Shown here piece after piece: positions 1 through 9,764 of a stretch of 64,000 nt of DNA. Made by a program: the position numbers and the translations under genes. This DNA comes from Filimonas lacunae (lineage in GTDB: Bacteria > Bacteroidota > Bacteroidia > Chitinophagales > Chitinophagaceae). The stretch is taken from positions 248,001-312,000 of the forward strand of contig NZ_AP017422.1 in the NCBI RefSeq assembly GCF_002355595.1, given 5' to 3'. The notes under the pieces were generated by a model that saw only the letters and a list, made by a program, of their open reading frames with translations, did no database searches and was not told the origin of the DNA. Each line of letters opens with the position of its first letter. Position 1 is the first letter of the stretch.

Positions 1-187
1 TGTCGTAAGGAAAGCGCCACTGACCATCGGCTGCAATGGATGCATTCAACAGGTTACCACTACTATCTGTAATTACAAAACTGGTAGGCGTTGTAAATAA
101 TTGCGAGGGAAGACTTAACCAAAACCATAGTAATAAAACAAGGCCGGTGATACCCAGTATTTTTTGCCGTTTGCCGTTTAACTTCAT
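1..187 (-). CDS. pbpC: Penicillin-binding protein 1C, N-terminal fragment
   Basis: Partial gene that leaves the window at base 1; only the first 62 codons are present. The product would be a bifunctional glycosyltransferase/transpeptidase of peptidoglycan synthesis anchored in the inner membrane. Visible are a basic start, one membrane segment at about residues 10-27 and the motif NLLNASIAADGQWRFP (about 45-60), which resembles the start of PBP1C proteins (D-G-x-L-L-x-A ... DGxWR). PBP1C genes are commonly next to alpha-2-macroglobulin genes, and one lies 2.7 kb upstream here. The family call rests on this short N-terminus and on that neighbour. Confidence 0.75.
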   Translation of the reverse strand, partial: MKLNGKRQKILGITGLVLLLWFWLSLPSQLFTTPTSFVITDSSGNLLNASIAADGQWRFPYD

Positions 188-195
188 ATAATGAA

Positions 196-244
196 ATACA
201 GCGATGAATATACAACAATAGCGTTACTTCCTTCATCGCTGTAT
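196..244. other. Inverted repeat between permease and pbpC
   Basis: A perfect 13-bp inverted repeat (ATACAGCGATGAA at 196-208 and its complement at 232-244) with a 23-nt loop lies between the permease stop and the pbpC start. There is no T-tract, so it may be an attenuator or protein site rather than a simple terminator. Confidence 0.4.
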
Positions 245-254
245 CCGTTCTATG

Positions 255-2690
255 CTATTCTGAGCGAAGGCTGTTGACCGGGTTGGTAAGCGCTGCCCTG
301 ATGGTTTGTACACTAATAGTAACCAAAGCTATCAGCAAGGTAACCAGGCCTGCCAGCGGAAAAATCCACCAGTAAATGGTAATGCGGTAGGCAAAGCCTT
401 GCAGCCACTGGCGCAGGAAATACCAGGCAATAGGGGTGGCTATTACAAATGCAATGAGCACCAGCTTTACAAAATCAACAGATAACAATCCTGTAATGCC
501 CGATACGGTAGCGCCCAGCACTTTGCGCACGCCTATTTCTTTGCGACGCTTTTCCATCACCAGCGATACAATGGCAAAAAGGCCCAGGCAGGATAAAAAG
601 ATAGCAATGCCGGCAGCAATACAAAAGGTGCGGGACAACCTTTGTTCTTTCTCGTACCAGCGCAGTGTGTTCTCGGTTAAGAAAGAAGCATTAACGGTAT
701 TATCGGGTTCTATTTGTTTGTAGGCATCTTTTACCAGGTTCATAGTGGCCAGCGGATTGCCGGTTTTTACTTTTACCAGTATGTAATCGATGTGTGTGCG
801 TTTGTTCATAGAAAAAGTAAGCGGTTTTACTTTGCTATGCACCGAGTACATATAGATATCCGGTATCACGCCAATGATATGCCATTTGGGTTTGGCGCTA
901 TCTGAGTAGAACGACAGGCCTGCTACTTCTTTCTCTCCAAACTGGCGGGCCATGCTTTCGGTAACTACTACTGTGTTTTCCGCAGCGCTGGTATCGGAAG
1001 GGAAATCGCGACTAAAATCACGGCCACTGATAGGTTTAATGCCCAGGGTTTTAAAATAATCATAGTCTACTACCAGGGCAGAGGTCGAAATCATTTTATC
1101 CTTGTAACTAAAGCCAATGCCTGTGCTGCTTTGGCTATGATCTTCGCCAATGCCAACGTTCATGCTGCTGCCACTTACGCTGGTTACCTGTGGTTGCGAT
1201 GCCAGCAGCATACGCAGCTGGTTTACATACTGGCGGCCGTTCTCTGTTTTTTTCACGGGAATACTGATCACCGATTCCTGTTCAAAACCCATATTAGCCG
1301 TGCGCATATGCTGAAACTGGCTGTAGATAACAATGGTGCCGCAAATGAGCAGGCTGGCCATTACAAACTGAAACAGTATTAAACCATTGCGTAGGGCAGA
1401 AGAGCGGTTCATGGATACTTTGCCTTTCAGCACCTGTGCCGGGTTAAAGCGTGCCACCAGCCATGCCGGATAGCCACCTGCCAGGAACGAAACCACTAAC
1501 ATGCCCAGCACAATATACAGAACGGTTAGAGGACGAAACAGATGGTGCAGGTTCAGCTCTTCGGTAAACAGCGCGTTAAAAGGTTTTAATAACAGCATAG
1601 ATGCACCAATGGCCAGTATTACGGCAAAGGCAAACAACAAAAAGCTTTCTGTCCACAGCTGTAAAAATATCTGGCTTTTTTCGGCGCCTACGGTTTTGCG
1701 CACCCCTACTTCTTTGGCCCTGGTAAGGCTGCGGGCTACGTTCAGGTTAATAAAGTTAAAGCAGGCTATCACCACCACCACAATGGCTATCAGCATCATG
1801 GTATATAAATAGGTTTTGTTTATAGTGTTATTGGTGCCCAGTTCATCATCAAAGTGCAGGGTGCTCAACGGGGCCAGTTTTAATGCAGCATAATCGCCGT
1901 TGTTGTCTTTCCGGTAGCCGCGATTTTTTAAATCGGCATCGGTGGCCAGTGCTCGCTCTTTTAATACAGTACGTATGTTTTTTTCTGCCTGTGCCTGTGT
2001 AATGTTGGGTGCGGTTTGTATAAACACATGGTGGTGCTGGTTGCTCCAGCTGTCTTTAGTGCTGGTATAGTTAGGGCCCAGCTCAATACGGGCCAGTATG
2101 TTATAGTTCATGGAGGAGTTATCGGGTGCATTTTCCAGCACGGCGGTCACTATCAAATCTCTCCATTCATTGGCTACTTTTACTTTTACGGTTTTGCCTA
2201 TCGGGTCTTCTGTGCCAAATACTGCTGTAGCGGTTTTTTCGTTCAACACCACATCTCCGGTAGAGGCCAGTGGAGTGGTGGGGTTGCCGGCAATGACCTT
2301 AAAGCTGAACATGCTAAAGAAATCATTTGTTACCAGCACAATGTTCCGGCCCACTTCTTTGTCTTTGTAGCGGATACCAGCGCCTGCCCACATAAAGGGG
2401 GTGGCTTTTACAATACCGGGCACTTCGCCTTTAAAGGCAGGGGCTGCTGGGTAGCCGAAGGTGGGCGAGCGGTCATTGCCTTCCGGCATATACGAAACAA
2501 GATAGGCTTTGTACAGGTGGTCTTTGTTTTGCTGAAACTGATCGTACGAAAACTCATGACGTACCATCAGGAACAATAAAATACAACAGGTAAACGCTAC
2601 TGTTAAGCCCATTACATGCATAAATGCATTGGCTTTATTTCTGCTGAGGTTGCGCCAGGCAGGTAGTAAATAATTTCGTATCATAAGCAT
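255..2690 (-). CDS. FtsX/MacB-type ABC transporter permease
   Basis: About 811-residue inner-membrane permease of the Bacteroidota double-FtsX type. A first membrane segment at about residues 20-45 is followed by a MacB-like periplasmic domain (about 45-245), three membrane segments (about 295-430), a second anchor near 450, a second periplasmic domain and three C-terminal membrane segments. The motif ARSLTRAKEVGVRKTVGA and its C-terminal counterpart EKRRKEIGVRKVLGA are the characteristic FtsX repeats. Such proteins usually work with a separate ATPase in peptide, lipoprotein or drug export; no ATPase is adjacent. The start is set at the ATG at 2690 (an ATG at 2684 is equally possible); the longer reading from 2735 adds a poor N-terminus. 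It sits between the alpha-2-macroglobulin gene and pbpC. Confidence 0.85.
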   Translation of the reverse strand: MLMIRNYLLPAWRNLSRNKANAFMHVMGLTVAFTCCILLFLMVRHEFSYDQFQQNKDHLYKAYLVSYMPEGNDRSPTFGYPAAPAFKGEVPGIVKATPFMWAGAGIRYKDKEVGRNIVLVTNDFFSMFSFKVIAGNPTTPLASTGDVVLNEKTATAVFGTEDPIGKTVKVKVANEWRDLIVTAVLENAPDNSSMNYNILARIELGPNYTSTKDSWSNQHHHVFIQTAPNITQAQAEKNIRTVLKERALATDADLKNRGYRKDNNGDYAALKLAPLSTLHFDDELGTNNTINKTYLYTMMLIAIVVVVIACFNFINLNVARSLTRAKEVGVRKTVGAEKSQIFLQLWTESFLLFAFAVILAIGASMLLLKPFNALFTEELNLHHLFRPLTVLYIVLGMLVVSFLAGGYPAWLVARFNPAQVLKGKVSMNRSSALRNGLILFQFVMASLLICGTIVIYSQFQHMRTANMGFEQESVISIPVKKTENGRQYVNQLRMLLASQPQVTSVSGSSMNVGIGEDHSQSSTGIGFSYKDKMISTSALVVDYDYFKTLGIKPISGRDFSRDFPSDTSAAENTVVVTESMARQFGEKEVAGLSFYSDSAKPKWHIIGVIPDIYMYSVHSKVKPLTFSMNKRTHIDYILVKVKTGNPLATMNLVKDAYKQIEPDNTVNASFLTENTLRWYEKEQRLSRTFCIAAGIAIFLSCLGLFAIVSLVMEKRRKEIGVRKVLGATVSGITGLLSVDFVKLVLIAFVIATPIAWYFLRQWLQGFAYRITIYWWIFPLAGLVTLLIALVTISVQTIRAALTNPVNSLRSE

Positions 2691-2820
2691 TATTTCACTT
2701 GGGTGATAGCCGGCATATACGATGCCATGCTGCAAGGTTACTCACAATCAATTAAATAGGCTCCGTTTAGGTTGTTCGGGCGTTCGTTTTTGATACACTC
2801 ATTGTTCACTTTTACGGTAT

Positions 2821-2853
2821 AAAAAAAGGCCGGCTACCTGGTAGTAGCCGGCC
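2821..2853 (-). terminator. Intrinsic terminator after the alpha-2-macroglobulin gene
   Basis: GGCCGGCTAC (2828-2837) pairs with GTAGCCGGCC (2844-2853); on the minus strand the hairpin is followed by seven T. It separates the alpha-2-macroglobulin unit from the permease unit. Confidence 0.85.
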
Positions 2854-2880
2854 TGTATGGTGGATATTATTAGTAAGTGT

Positions 2881-5800
2881 TTACTCCTGTATGGTTACCC
2901 ACTTGCCTGCAACACCACCACTAATGGTGTGGTCGTACATGGCTTCACTATATACCCCTGGCCAATAATACTTACCCGGGTAGGCGGCATTCAGCTGCAC
3001 ATAGTAGGTAAGTGATTTGGCTGCCGGTAAATCGAAGTAGTGGTAAACCCTGTCATCCCTGATATCCATATAATCGGCAGGAGACGATTTAAAGGCACCT
3101 TCGCTGTTATACATACGGGTGTTTAAAATTTCCCAGCCGCTGGGGAATATCTGTGTAAGGGCCATGTTGGTGTAACTTCCACGCTGGCCGGGATTGGTAA
3201 CAGTTACCTTAGCCACAAAGTCGGTACCCTGTTTTAATTGGGCCGGGTCCAGCACCTGGCCTGTAGTAGTTAAGTAGGCTACGTTCACCTGTAACACAGC
3301 CGGGTTGTTGGTTACCGGTAAGGCTGCATCGGCAAATGGCTGGCCTTCATTAATCACACGCACATACAGCACGTTATTGCCTTTGTTGATGAGTTGTATG
3401 TTGCCTTTACCTCTTTGCCAGTTTACAGCAGTTTGGGCCACAGGGCTTTTGCTATCCAGTGTTACGTTTTCGTTGTTGATTTTTACCGTAGCGTTGATTT
3501 TTAATCCGTTGCTGTTTACACCACAATATTTGGCAATGGCCACCAGTGAATAAGCAGTGGTTTGTGTGCTGTACCAGCTATCCTGCACCAGTTTGGCGGA
3601 TATCGATCTTACCACGTTGGCTGCTTCTGCCTTGCGGTTGAGCAGGGTTAAGGTTTCCAGCATCATAGCTTCATCGCGCAGGCTGCTGCCAAAGGTAGGG
3701 CCGGGGTTAACGCGTTCGGTAAAGGTTAATGGTAAACCGCTTATCAGTTGCAATGCCACCTGTTGCTGGCCAGCCAGGTAATAGGCTGTAGCCAAACGCC
3801 ATTTGGCTTCTGCACTCAGGAACTTAAATTCTTTTAAACGGTTCATGGCACCCATTTCCGGCGCTTTGGCCAATGCCAGCAGATACAGGCGGTAGGCTTG
3901 TGTTAAATCACTGCCATACCATGGGGCTTCGGTAACATTCCATCCGGCAGCTTTGGTGCGCTGGTAACTGCGCCATTGCTGTAACAATTGTGCAGGCACG
4001 TTGTAGCCACGGCTGCTGGCTTCCAGCAGGAAGTGGCCGGCGTAGTTGCTACCCCATTCATCGCTGCCAGGGTTGCCTGGCCAGTAGCTAAAGCCACCAT
4101 CTGCGGTTTGAAAATTCTGTAGCTTTTGTATAGCGGCTTTGATATTACGGTCTATTTCTCCTTTTTGCCTGTCCGATACATCTATCAGCTGGTTTAACAC
4201 CAGTTGCGGGAACACGGACGAAGTGGTTTGTTCAATGCAACCATGCGGGTAGGTGATCAGGTAGCGTAATCTTTTCTGCAGGTTTAATGCAGGCACGCTG
4301 GACACTTCCACTACTGCTTTGGCACTGTTGGCATCCCCGATCATATCCACTGTTCCGTTCCAGGTTTGGCCGGCTTGTATGTTGGCTTCTGTAACCTGTG
4401 TGGTGTATGGGTTGGGGTTGCGTATATCTATTTCTGTTTCGTAAGCTGCCTGCTCTTTGCCGCTGCTGGCGGTTATTTTAAACGAGCCTATGCCGGTGTT
4501 GGCTTTTACGCGGGCAGTAAAGTATACCAGTTGCTCGCCGGTTTTAGAGAAGCTTACGGTTTGTGTACCGCTGGCTTCAATAAACGGATTGCTTTGTATG
4601 CTCAGGCTTACATTGCGCACGCTGTTGTCGGTAGCAAACACGGTTACCGGTATTTTCACTTCTTCGGTAGGGCCTAATACGCGTGGCAAAGTGGCCATTA
4701 ACATCAACGGCTTTTTCACCTGAACGCTTTTCTCGGCCATGCCATAGGCAGGTACTTTAGAAGGATCACCGGCGGCTACTACCATAGCGCGTACAGCACC
4801 CATATAAGATGGTAAGGTAAACTGGTGTGTTTTGGCGCTGCCATTGCTGGTAAATGGTCCCATAAAGGCTACTACCGGCTTAAAGCGGTTGGCGCGCCTG
4901 GTTTTAGATGCCAGTTCGGCTTCGCCATCACCACCAATGGTTAATATTCTTTCCAGCTGGCCACCCCAGGCACCTATTACTTCATCATATAAATCCCAGC
5001 TTTTTACGCCCAGTGCTTCTTTAGCAAAGAAGGCCGCATGCGGGTCAGGTGTTTTAAAGCGGGTAAGATCCAGCAAGCCTTCATCAACCAGGGCAATAAC
5101 ATAGGTCATATGATTGCCGTTGGCTTCCGATACGGTAATGGAGGAAGGTTGTTCGGGTCGTATTACATCCGGCATGTTGATCACCGGTTTCAAGACGGTA
5201 TTCTTATCCTCTACGGTAATAGGGATAACGCCATACATACGCAACGGTAAATCATTAATAGTTTGTGCGTGTGGCTGAATCAGGCTTACGTTCACATACA
5301 CGTTAGGCGTCATATCCTGGTCGGCAGTAAACTCAAACTCCGTTTGCCCTTTAGTGGTGTTTACCCAGTAGGTCTTTAATACCTTACTACCGGTTTCAAC
5401 GCTTATTAATGCGCGGCCGCCTTCGCTGCTGGGTATGGTAAGATGTACTTTTTCGCCGGTGTTGTATTTGTCTTTATCAGAGGTGAACGATAACATGGCA
5501 GCGGCCGAAGCGGCACCATTATCATTGCCCCGGCTTTGCCAGCCGTAATCATCGGCATAGAATATTTTACCGGTGGTGTGCCCGCTGCGGGTGTCGCGCA
5601 CCAATAACAGGTAACGGCCCCAGCTGGCGGCATCCAGTTTAATATCGTAACCGCCACGGCCATTCTGAATAGTTACGGTTTCTTCTTTTATCAGTTTGTT
5701 GTATTCGTCTTGTGTAAAGTTGCTCAGCCCTTCGCCGGAGTTATCCCACCACCACTGCCATGATATTTTATACAGCTCTACCTTCAGCTGGCTGCTGCCT

Positions 5801-8442
5801 GGTACAGGGTTACCCTTCGTATCTACATCTGCTAAATCAAAGCGATGCGTTTTACCTGTTTGCAGGTAACCCCATGTTTGATCGCCTGCCGGCACATGCA
5901 AACCTGCATAAGTGCTGTAAGGGTTAAAAGGCATGGCAATGTTATCAATGCTGAAATTGCCACCTGGTTCAAATACCTTCACTACCAGGTTGGCCAATAA
6001 TTGGCCAGGGGCCTGTTCGCCACTTTCAAAAGCCGGACTGATAGATGCTTTACCATCGGCGCTTAACTGGCCGTCGAAAATGGTTTTGCTTTGTGTGGTA
6101 AAAGAGCCGGTGGGGTTATCAAACACATAGTCTTTAAACTTAGGGAAGCTGGTAGTTTTTTTGTACAGCTGTGCATCTACCCGTGCTTTCAGGTTTTCGG
6201 CAGTAGCGCCAAATAACCAGCGTGCGCTAAGGGTAGCATTAGCTGTTGCATTTTTACCCAGTGCATCCATTCCGGCAAAGTCCAGGTCTATTTTCAAACG
6301 GTTAGGCATTACCGTTTCTATCTTCAATCTTTTTTCAAAACTGGCGCCGCCCAGTTTTACGCGGCATATCCAGTTACCGGTAGGGGCACCTGCATCGGTA
6401 ACGGTTTTAAACACGTTAAAGCCATCTTCGGTATTGGTTTGCACCAGTCTTTTATACAGCTGGCCGCGTGGCGATATCAGCTCCATTTCTATCGGGTGAT
6501 TTTTAGGCAGCTTCTTATCCTTGTCCTGTATAATACAGCTAAGATATAAGCTATCACCCGGACGCCATACGCCTCTTTCTCCAAAGATGAATCCTTTAAT
6601 GCCATTCTTCACTTCTTCGCCACTTACATCAAAGCGGCCTAAAGGAAGGCTGGTACCATCATCCAGTTTCAGGTATCCCTTTTCGTTACCTTGTTTGGCC
6701 ACCAGCAAATAAGGTTTGCGGGGCAGCGGTATTAAGGCCAGGCCATCTTTATCACTGTTGGCTTTGCCTATAACCTGCTGCTGGTAGTCCAGCACCTGCA
6801 ATTCTACATCACCCATAGGTTCGGTGCTGATAATGTTGTTCACTGCTACAAACAGCTGGTTGTTGTTGCTACGTTTGGCGGTAAGGCCCAGGTTGCTGGC
6901 CAGGATGTTGCGCGAAGCAAAACGGTTTTTGTTATAGTAGCTGCGGCTACAGGGGTTATCGCGTTGCTCCCAGTTATAGCCGTAAGGATAGTAGGTATCG
7001 TAAGTGCGCCAGAAAGCATCGTCATCATCATGGCCGCTGGCATCTCTTTCGTAATAATAATCTTCCTCTTCTTCCCCGCCTTCACTATCTGCGCTTTTTA
7101 CTTCTGTACAGGTATACAGGCTGTATTCTGGTTTAAAGCCAATGAATACACGGTAGATAGCACCGGGCTCGGTGCGTATGTATTTGTCAATGTCCAGCGA
7201 AAAGCGGTTTTTACGGTGCAGGTTTAACGAACCGTCTTCATCCAGCTTAACGGTAGCGGTGACCAGTGGCTTGGCTACGCGGCGCAGTTCCTGTTCGCCA
7301 TCGAGGTTGTTGGACTGTAAAAACTGGGCTATGTTGTTTTCAAATATTTTGATGATAGAAATGTCCACCGCTTTCAGGTTGGTAGCTTCAAAAGGCAATA
7401 CCAGCTTACCGGTGCTGTTGGGCAGTATTTCGCCACGGCCATGTATTTTCACCGAAGGCATCCTGTTTTCAAAAAATACGTTGGCGGTAAAAGCGTTGGC
7501 CAGTTTTTCGCCCCACTGGTTTTCTATGCCTTCGTGTATGGCCACGGTGTAATCGCCATCCAGTTTGCCGGCAGAATATACTTTTACTTCACTGCCTAAT
7601 ATGGTATAGCTGATTTCTTCCTGGTTGCTGATGCTGATTAAACCATCGAGCGACTGGCCTATAGCGATAGGATCGCTAAACTGCACCAGTGCATATTGTT
7701 CTTCATCCTGCATGGCTTTCACGTTCATTACCTTAAAGTCGCCAATAGCAGGTATGCTAATTTGTTTCTGGTCTTTTTGATCAGCGTTTAAGGCGCTGCC
7801 ATCCCATTGCAGGGTTAAAGAACCGGCATTGGCGGTACGTGTTACCGGTGTTACCACAAAGCCGTGCGTTTTATTGGCATCATTGTGTTGCCAGGTAATT
7901 TTAGCAGCAGTGCCGTTTACGGCTACCTGTAATACTTTCTCTATTTTGGCGCTTTCTTCCACATCGGCGGTTAGCAGCGTACCGCTAAAGCTCATGTCTG
8001 TTTTGTTTAACGCGCGCAGGCCGTTCTCCTGAATTTCAAAAGCGGGCTTAATAATCTGCACGTTAAAAGCAAAGTCTTTAAACTCCTTTGGCACGTCCAT
8101 TACGTCGCCCAGGTCAAAGTTCACTTCATACATCTGGCCGGGCTTCATATCCTCATCCGGCTTAAATTCAATAGTGCGGGCATCTGTCCAGTAAGCCTTA
8201 CCCGAAATGGAAGGCGAAAAGCTGAACAGCTTTTCTTTAACGGTTTCATTTACGGTGTGGGTAACCTGTGCATCGGCCGCGAGTTGAATGCGGATCGGTG
8301 ATTTTTTAGAAACCACACCGGCGCTATAAGCGTTAATGTACTGACTAAAAGAGGGGTCTACGGACACCAGTTTGTTGTTGTGACAACTGCTGGTTAGGAT
8401 TGCAAGAAACAGACATGCAATGGATAGCCATTGTGCTTTCAT
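2881..8442 (-). CDS. Alpha-2-macroglobulin family lipoprotein
   Basis: About 1853 residues, consistent with bacterial alpha-2-macroglobulins that trap external proteases in the periplasm. The start is placed at the ATG at 8442 because it gives a clean lipoprotein signal with lipobox LTSSC (Cys20); the upstream ATG at 8487 adds a non-signal stretch. MG-like beta domains fill the N-terminal half, with an acidic Glu/Asp-rich insert near residues 455-475. The thioester-type motif PHGCIEQTTS lies near residue 1400 and is followed by the helical thioester domain (LQNFQTADGGFSYWPG). The C-terminus carries a macroglobulin-like beta domain. The family typically partners PBP1C, whose gene lies downstream on the same strand after an intervening permease. 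It is likely the only gene of its transcription unit, given the terminator at 2821-2853. Confidence 0.93.
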   Translation of the reverse strand: MKAQWLSIACLFLAILTSSCHNNKLVSVDPSFSQYINAYSAGVVSKKSPIRIQLAADAQVTHTVNETVKEKLFSFSPSISGKAYWTDARTIEFKPDEDMKPGQMYEVNFDLGDVMDVPKEFKDFAFNVQIIKPAFEIQENGLRALNKTDMSFSGTLLTADVEESAKIEKVLQVAVNGTAAKITWQHNDANKTHGFVVTPVTRTANAGSLTLQWDGSALNADQKDQKQISIPAIGDFKVMNVKAMQDEEQYALVQFSDPIAIGQSLDGLISISNQEEISYTILGSEVKVYSAGKLDGDYTVAIHEGIENQWGEKLANAFTANVFFENRMPSVKIHGRGEILPNSTGKLVLPFEATNLKAVDISIIKIFENNIAQFLQSNNLDGEQELRRVAKPLVTATVKLDEDGSLNLHRKNRFSLDIDKYIRTEPGAIYRVFIGFKPEYSLYTCTEVKSADSEGGEEEEDYYYERDASGHDDDDAFWRTYDTYYPYGYNWEQRDNPCSRSYYNKNRFASRNILASNLGLTAKRSNNNQLFVAVNNIISTEPMGDVELQVLDYQQQVIGKANSDKDGLALIPLPRKPYLLVAKQGNEKGYLKLDDGTSLPLGRFDVSGEEVKNGIKGFIFGERGVWRPGDSLYLSCIIQDKDKKLPKNHPIEMELISPRGQLYKRLVQTNTEDGFNVFKTVTDAGAPTGNWICRVKLGGASFEKRLKIETVMPNRLKIDLDFAGMDALGKNATANATLSARWLFGATAENLKARVDAQLYKKTTSFPKFKDYVFDNPTGSFTTQSKTIFDGQLSADGKASISPAFESGEQAPGQLLANLVVKVFEPGGNFSIDNIAMPFNPYSTYAGLHVPAGDQTWGYLQTGKTHRFDLADVDTKGNPVPGSSQLKVELYKISWQWWWDNSGEGLSNFTQDEYNKLIKEETVTIQNGRGGYDIKLDAASWGRYLLLVRDTRSGHTTGKIFYADDYGWQSRGNDNGAASAAAMLSFTSDKDKYNTGEKVHLTIPSSEGGRALISVETGSKVLKTYWVNTTKGQTEFEFTADQDMTPNVYVNVSLIQPHAQTINDLPLRMYGVIPITVEDKNTVLKPVINMPDVIRPEQPSSITVSEANGNHMTYVIALVDEGLLDLTRFKTPDPHAAFFAKEALGVKSWDLYDEVIGAWGGQLERILTIGGDGEAELASKTRRANRFKPVVAFMGPFTSNGSAKTHQFTLPSYMGAVRAMVVAAGDPSKVPAYGMAEKSVQVKKPLMLMATLPRVLGPTEEVKIPVTVFATDNSVRNVSLSIQSNPFIEASGTQTVSFSKTGEQLVYFTARVKANTGIGSFKITASSGKEQAAYETEIDIRNPNPYTTQVTEANIQAGQTWNGTVDMIGDANSAKAVVEVSSVPALNLQKRLRYLITYPHGCIEQTTSSVFPQLVLNQLIDVSDRQKGEIDRNIKAAIQKLQNFQTADGGFSYWPGNPGSDEWGSNYAGHFLLEASSRGYNVPAQLLQQWRSYQRTKAAGWNVTEAPWYGSDLTQAYRLYLLALAKAPEMGAMNRLKEFKFLSAEAKWRLATAYYLAGQQQVALQLISGLPLTFTERVNPGPTFGSSLRDEAMMLETLTLLNRKAEAANVVRSISAKLVQDSWYSTQTTAYSLVAIAKYCGVNSNGLKINATVKINNENVTLDSKSPVAQTAVNWQRGKGNIQLINKGNNVLYVRVINEGQPFADAALPVTNNPAVLQVNVAYLTTTGQVLDPAQLKQGTDFVAKVTVTNPGQRGSYTNMALTQIFPSGWEILNTRMYNSEGAFKSSPADYMDIRDDRVYHYFDLPAAKSLTYYVQLNAAYPGKYYWPGVYSEAMYDHTISGGVAGKWVTIQE

Positions 8443-8625
8443 ACGCCTTGGGAATGTGTTTTTGAATGATGTCGGAAAAATAAGCAAATTGTTTGATATG
8501 TATCAGGTGATAAAACACGGCGCAAACCGTGTAAGATTGGCGTTTTTACCCACTTTTTAGCAGTAGCAGAAGTTTGTAAAAGCCGGGATACCATAAAATG
8601 ACAATTCTATAACAACCAACGCGTG

Positions 8626-8633
8626 TATTTTTG
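8626..8633 (+). promoter_or_regulatory. Candidate -7 element of the AraC-family gene
   Basis: TATTTTTG matches the Bacteroidota -7 consensus TAnnTTTG 41 bases before the start codon. The matching -33 element is weak. Confidence 0.45.
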
Positions 8634-8674
8634 CGGTGGAATTGACGAATTGATAGATAGATTAAGACTGGCTT

Positions 8675-9622
8675 ATGCAAAGAAGAGTGAAGGTTTGGAG
8701 TATAGAAGAAAGCATTCAACATTACCTGCTTCAAAGCAGCGCTACTGTAAAGCAGGTAGGTACAGCCCGGCAGCACACACAGGGCCATAACAATCATTTT
8801 GCATTTATTGGGGTAGAGGGGCCGCAGGAAGCCGATACCGAAGCGTTTAAAAACGATCATTACACACTGGCTTTATGTATGCAGGGCAGTGGTATGTTAA
8901 CGCTGGATGCAGCTGATTTTGCCTTTCAGCAGGGCAGTGTGTTTTTAGTGCCACCACAACATACACATAGCTACCGGCAACTGACCAATCAGCTGCAGAT
9001 GTATTGTATTTTATTCAGCAAAGAGTTTCTCAATGAAATAGCTTTAAAGGAAGGGGTGCTGGAGCAGTTGCTGGAAGTGGAAAGCACGGGTGCACCTGTG
9101 CATCATTTGCCCTCAGATAGCTTTATGGTATGGAAGGCCATGTGTAAGCTGATAGATTACCAGTATCGAAAACAAGATAGTTTTTCCTTACCTATTATAC
9201 GGCTGAAACTGGTAGAGCTGCTATACGAACTACAACGTGTAGGCGCTACAGAAACCGTACAGCCGGCACGTTATTTATCACGCAGCCACCAGCTGGTAAA
9301 TGATTATCATAAACTGGTAGAAGAGCAGTTTCAGCAATTGCGTACCGTACAGGAATATGCAGGCCTGCTGCATGTATCTCCCAAGTATTTAAGTGAGCTG
9401 GTGAAAAGTGAAACCGGCGAAACTGCTTTACATGTTATCCATCGCCGTATTTATCGCGAAGCCCAGTATTTACTGCATTATACACAGCTTACTATTAAGG
9501 CCGTGGCCGATCAGCTCAACTTTGACACGCCTTCTCATTTTAGCAGATTCTTTAAACAGTTTGCGGGTTATAATCCTTCTGAGGTGAAAAAAGAAACGTT
9601 GTTGCCTGCAGCTGTGCAGTAA
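8675..9622 (+). CDS. AraC family transcriptional regulator
   Basis: 315-residue DNA-binding regulator. Residues of about 50-130 form a cupin-like sensing domain (GSGMLTLDAADFAFQQGSVF, then PPQHTHSYR), and about 215-310 hold the two helix-turn-helix motifs of the AraC class, ending in the signature FDTPSHFSRFFKQFAGYNPSEVK. The ligand cannot be read from sequence. The next gene downstream on the same strand encodes an outer-membrane protein. Its promoter carries two 12-bp direct repeats exactly 21 bp apart, the geometry expected for an AraC-type operator, so that gene is the most likely local target. Confidence 0.9.
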   Translation: MQRRVKVWSIEESIQHYLLQSSATVKQVGTARQHTQGHNNHFAFIGVEGPQEADTEAFKNDHYTLALCMQGSGMLTLDAADFAFQQGSVFLVPPQHTHSYRQLTNQLQMYCILFSKEFLNEIALKEGVLEQLLEVESTGAPVHHLPSDSFMVWKAMCKLIDYQYRKQDSFSLPIIRLKLVELLYELQRVGATETVQPARYLSRSHQLVNDYHKLVEEQFQQLRTVQEYAGLLHVSPKYLSELVKSETGETALHVIHRRIYREAQYLLHYTQLTIKAVADQLNFDTPSHFSRFFKQFAGYNPSEVKKETLLPAAVQ

Positions 9623-9633
9623 AAAATGCCTAT

Positions 9634-9666
9634 CCGGAAAATCGGTTTTTTTAACCGGAAAATTGG
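9634..9666 (+). promoter_or_regulatory. Candidate AraC-type operator, two direct repeats
   Basis: CCGGAAAATCGG (9634-9645) and CCGGAAAATTGG (9655-9666) are direct repeats 21 bp apart (two helical turns). The second ends two bases before the putative -33 element. Regulator identity is inferred from the adjacent AraC gene. Confidence 0.55.
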
Positions 9667-9667
9667 C

Positions 9668-9699
9668 ATTGCACAGCCTGCCGCTCCGTTCTACTTTTG
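9668..9699 (+). promoter_or_regulatory. Promoter of the outer-membrane barrel gene
   Basis: A TTG element at 9669-9671 is separated by 20 bp from TACTTTTG at 9692-9699, a full match to TAnnTTTG. The leader to the start codon is about 60 nt. Confidence 0.6.
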
Positions 9700-9764
9700 A
9701 CCTGTCAATGATTGATTACGGTTTACAGAAAGGAATTAACACAAGAACATTAAAAGAACAAAAG

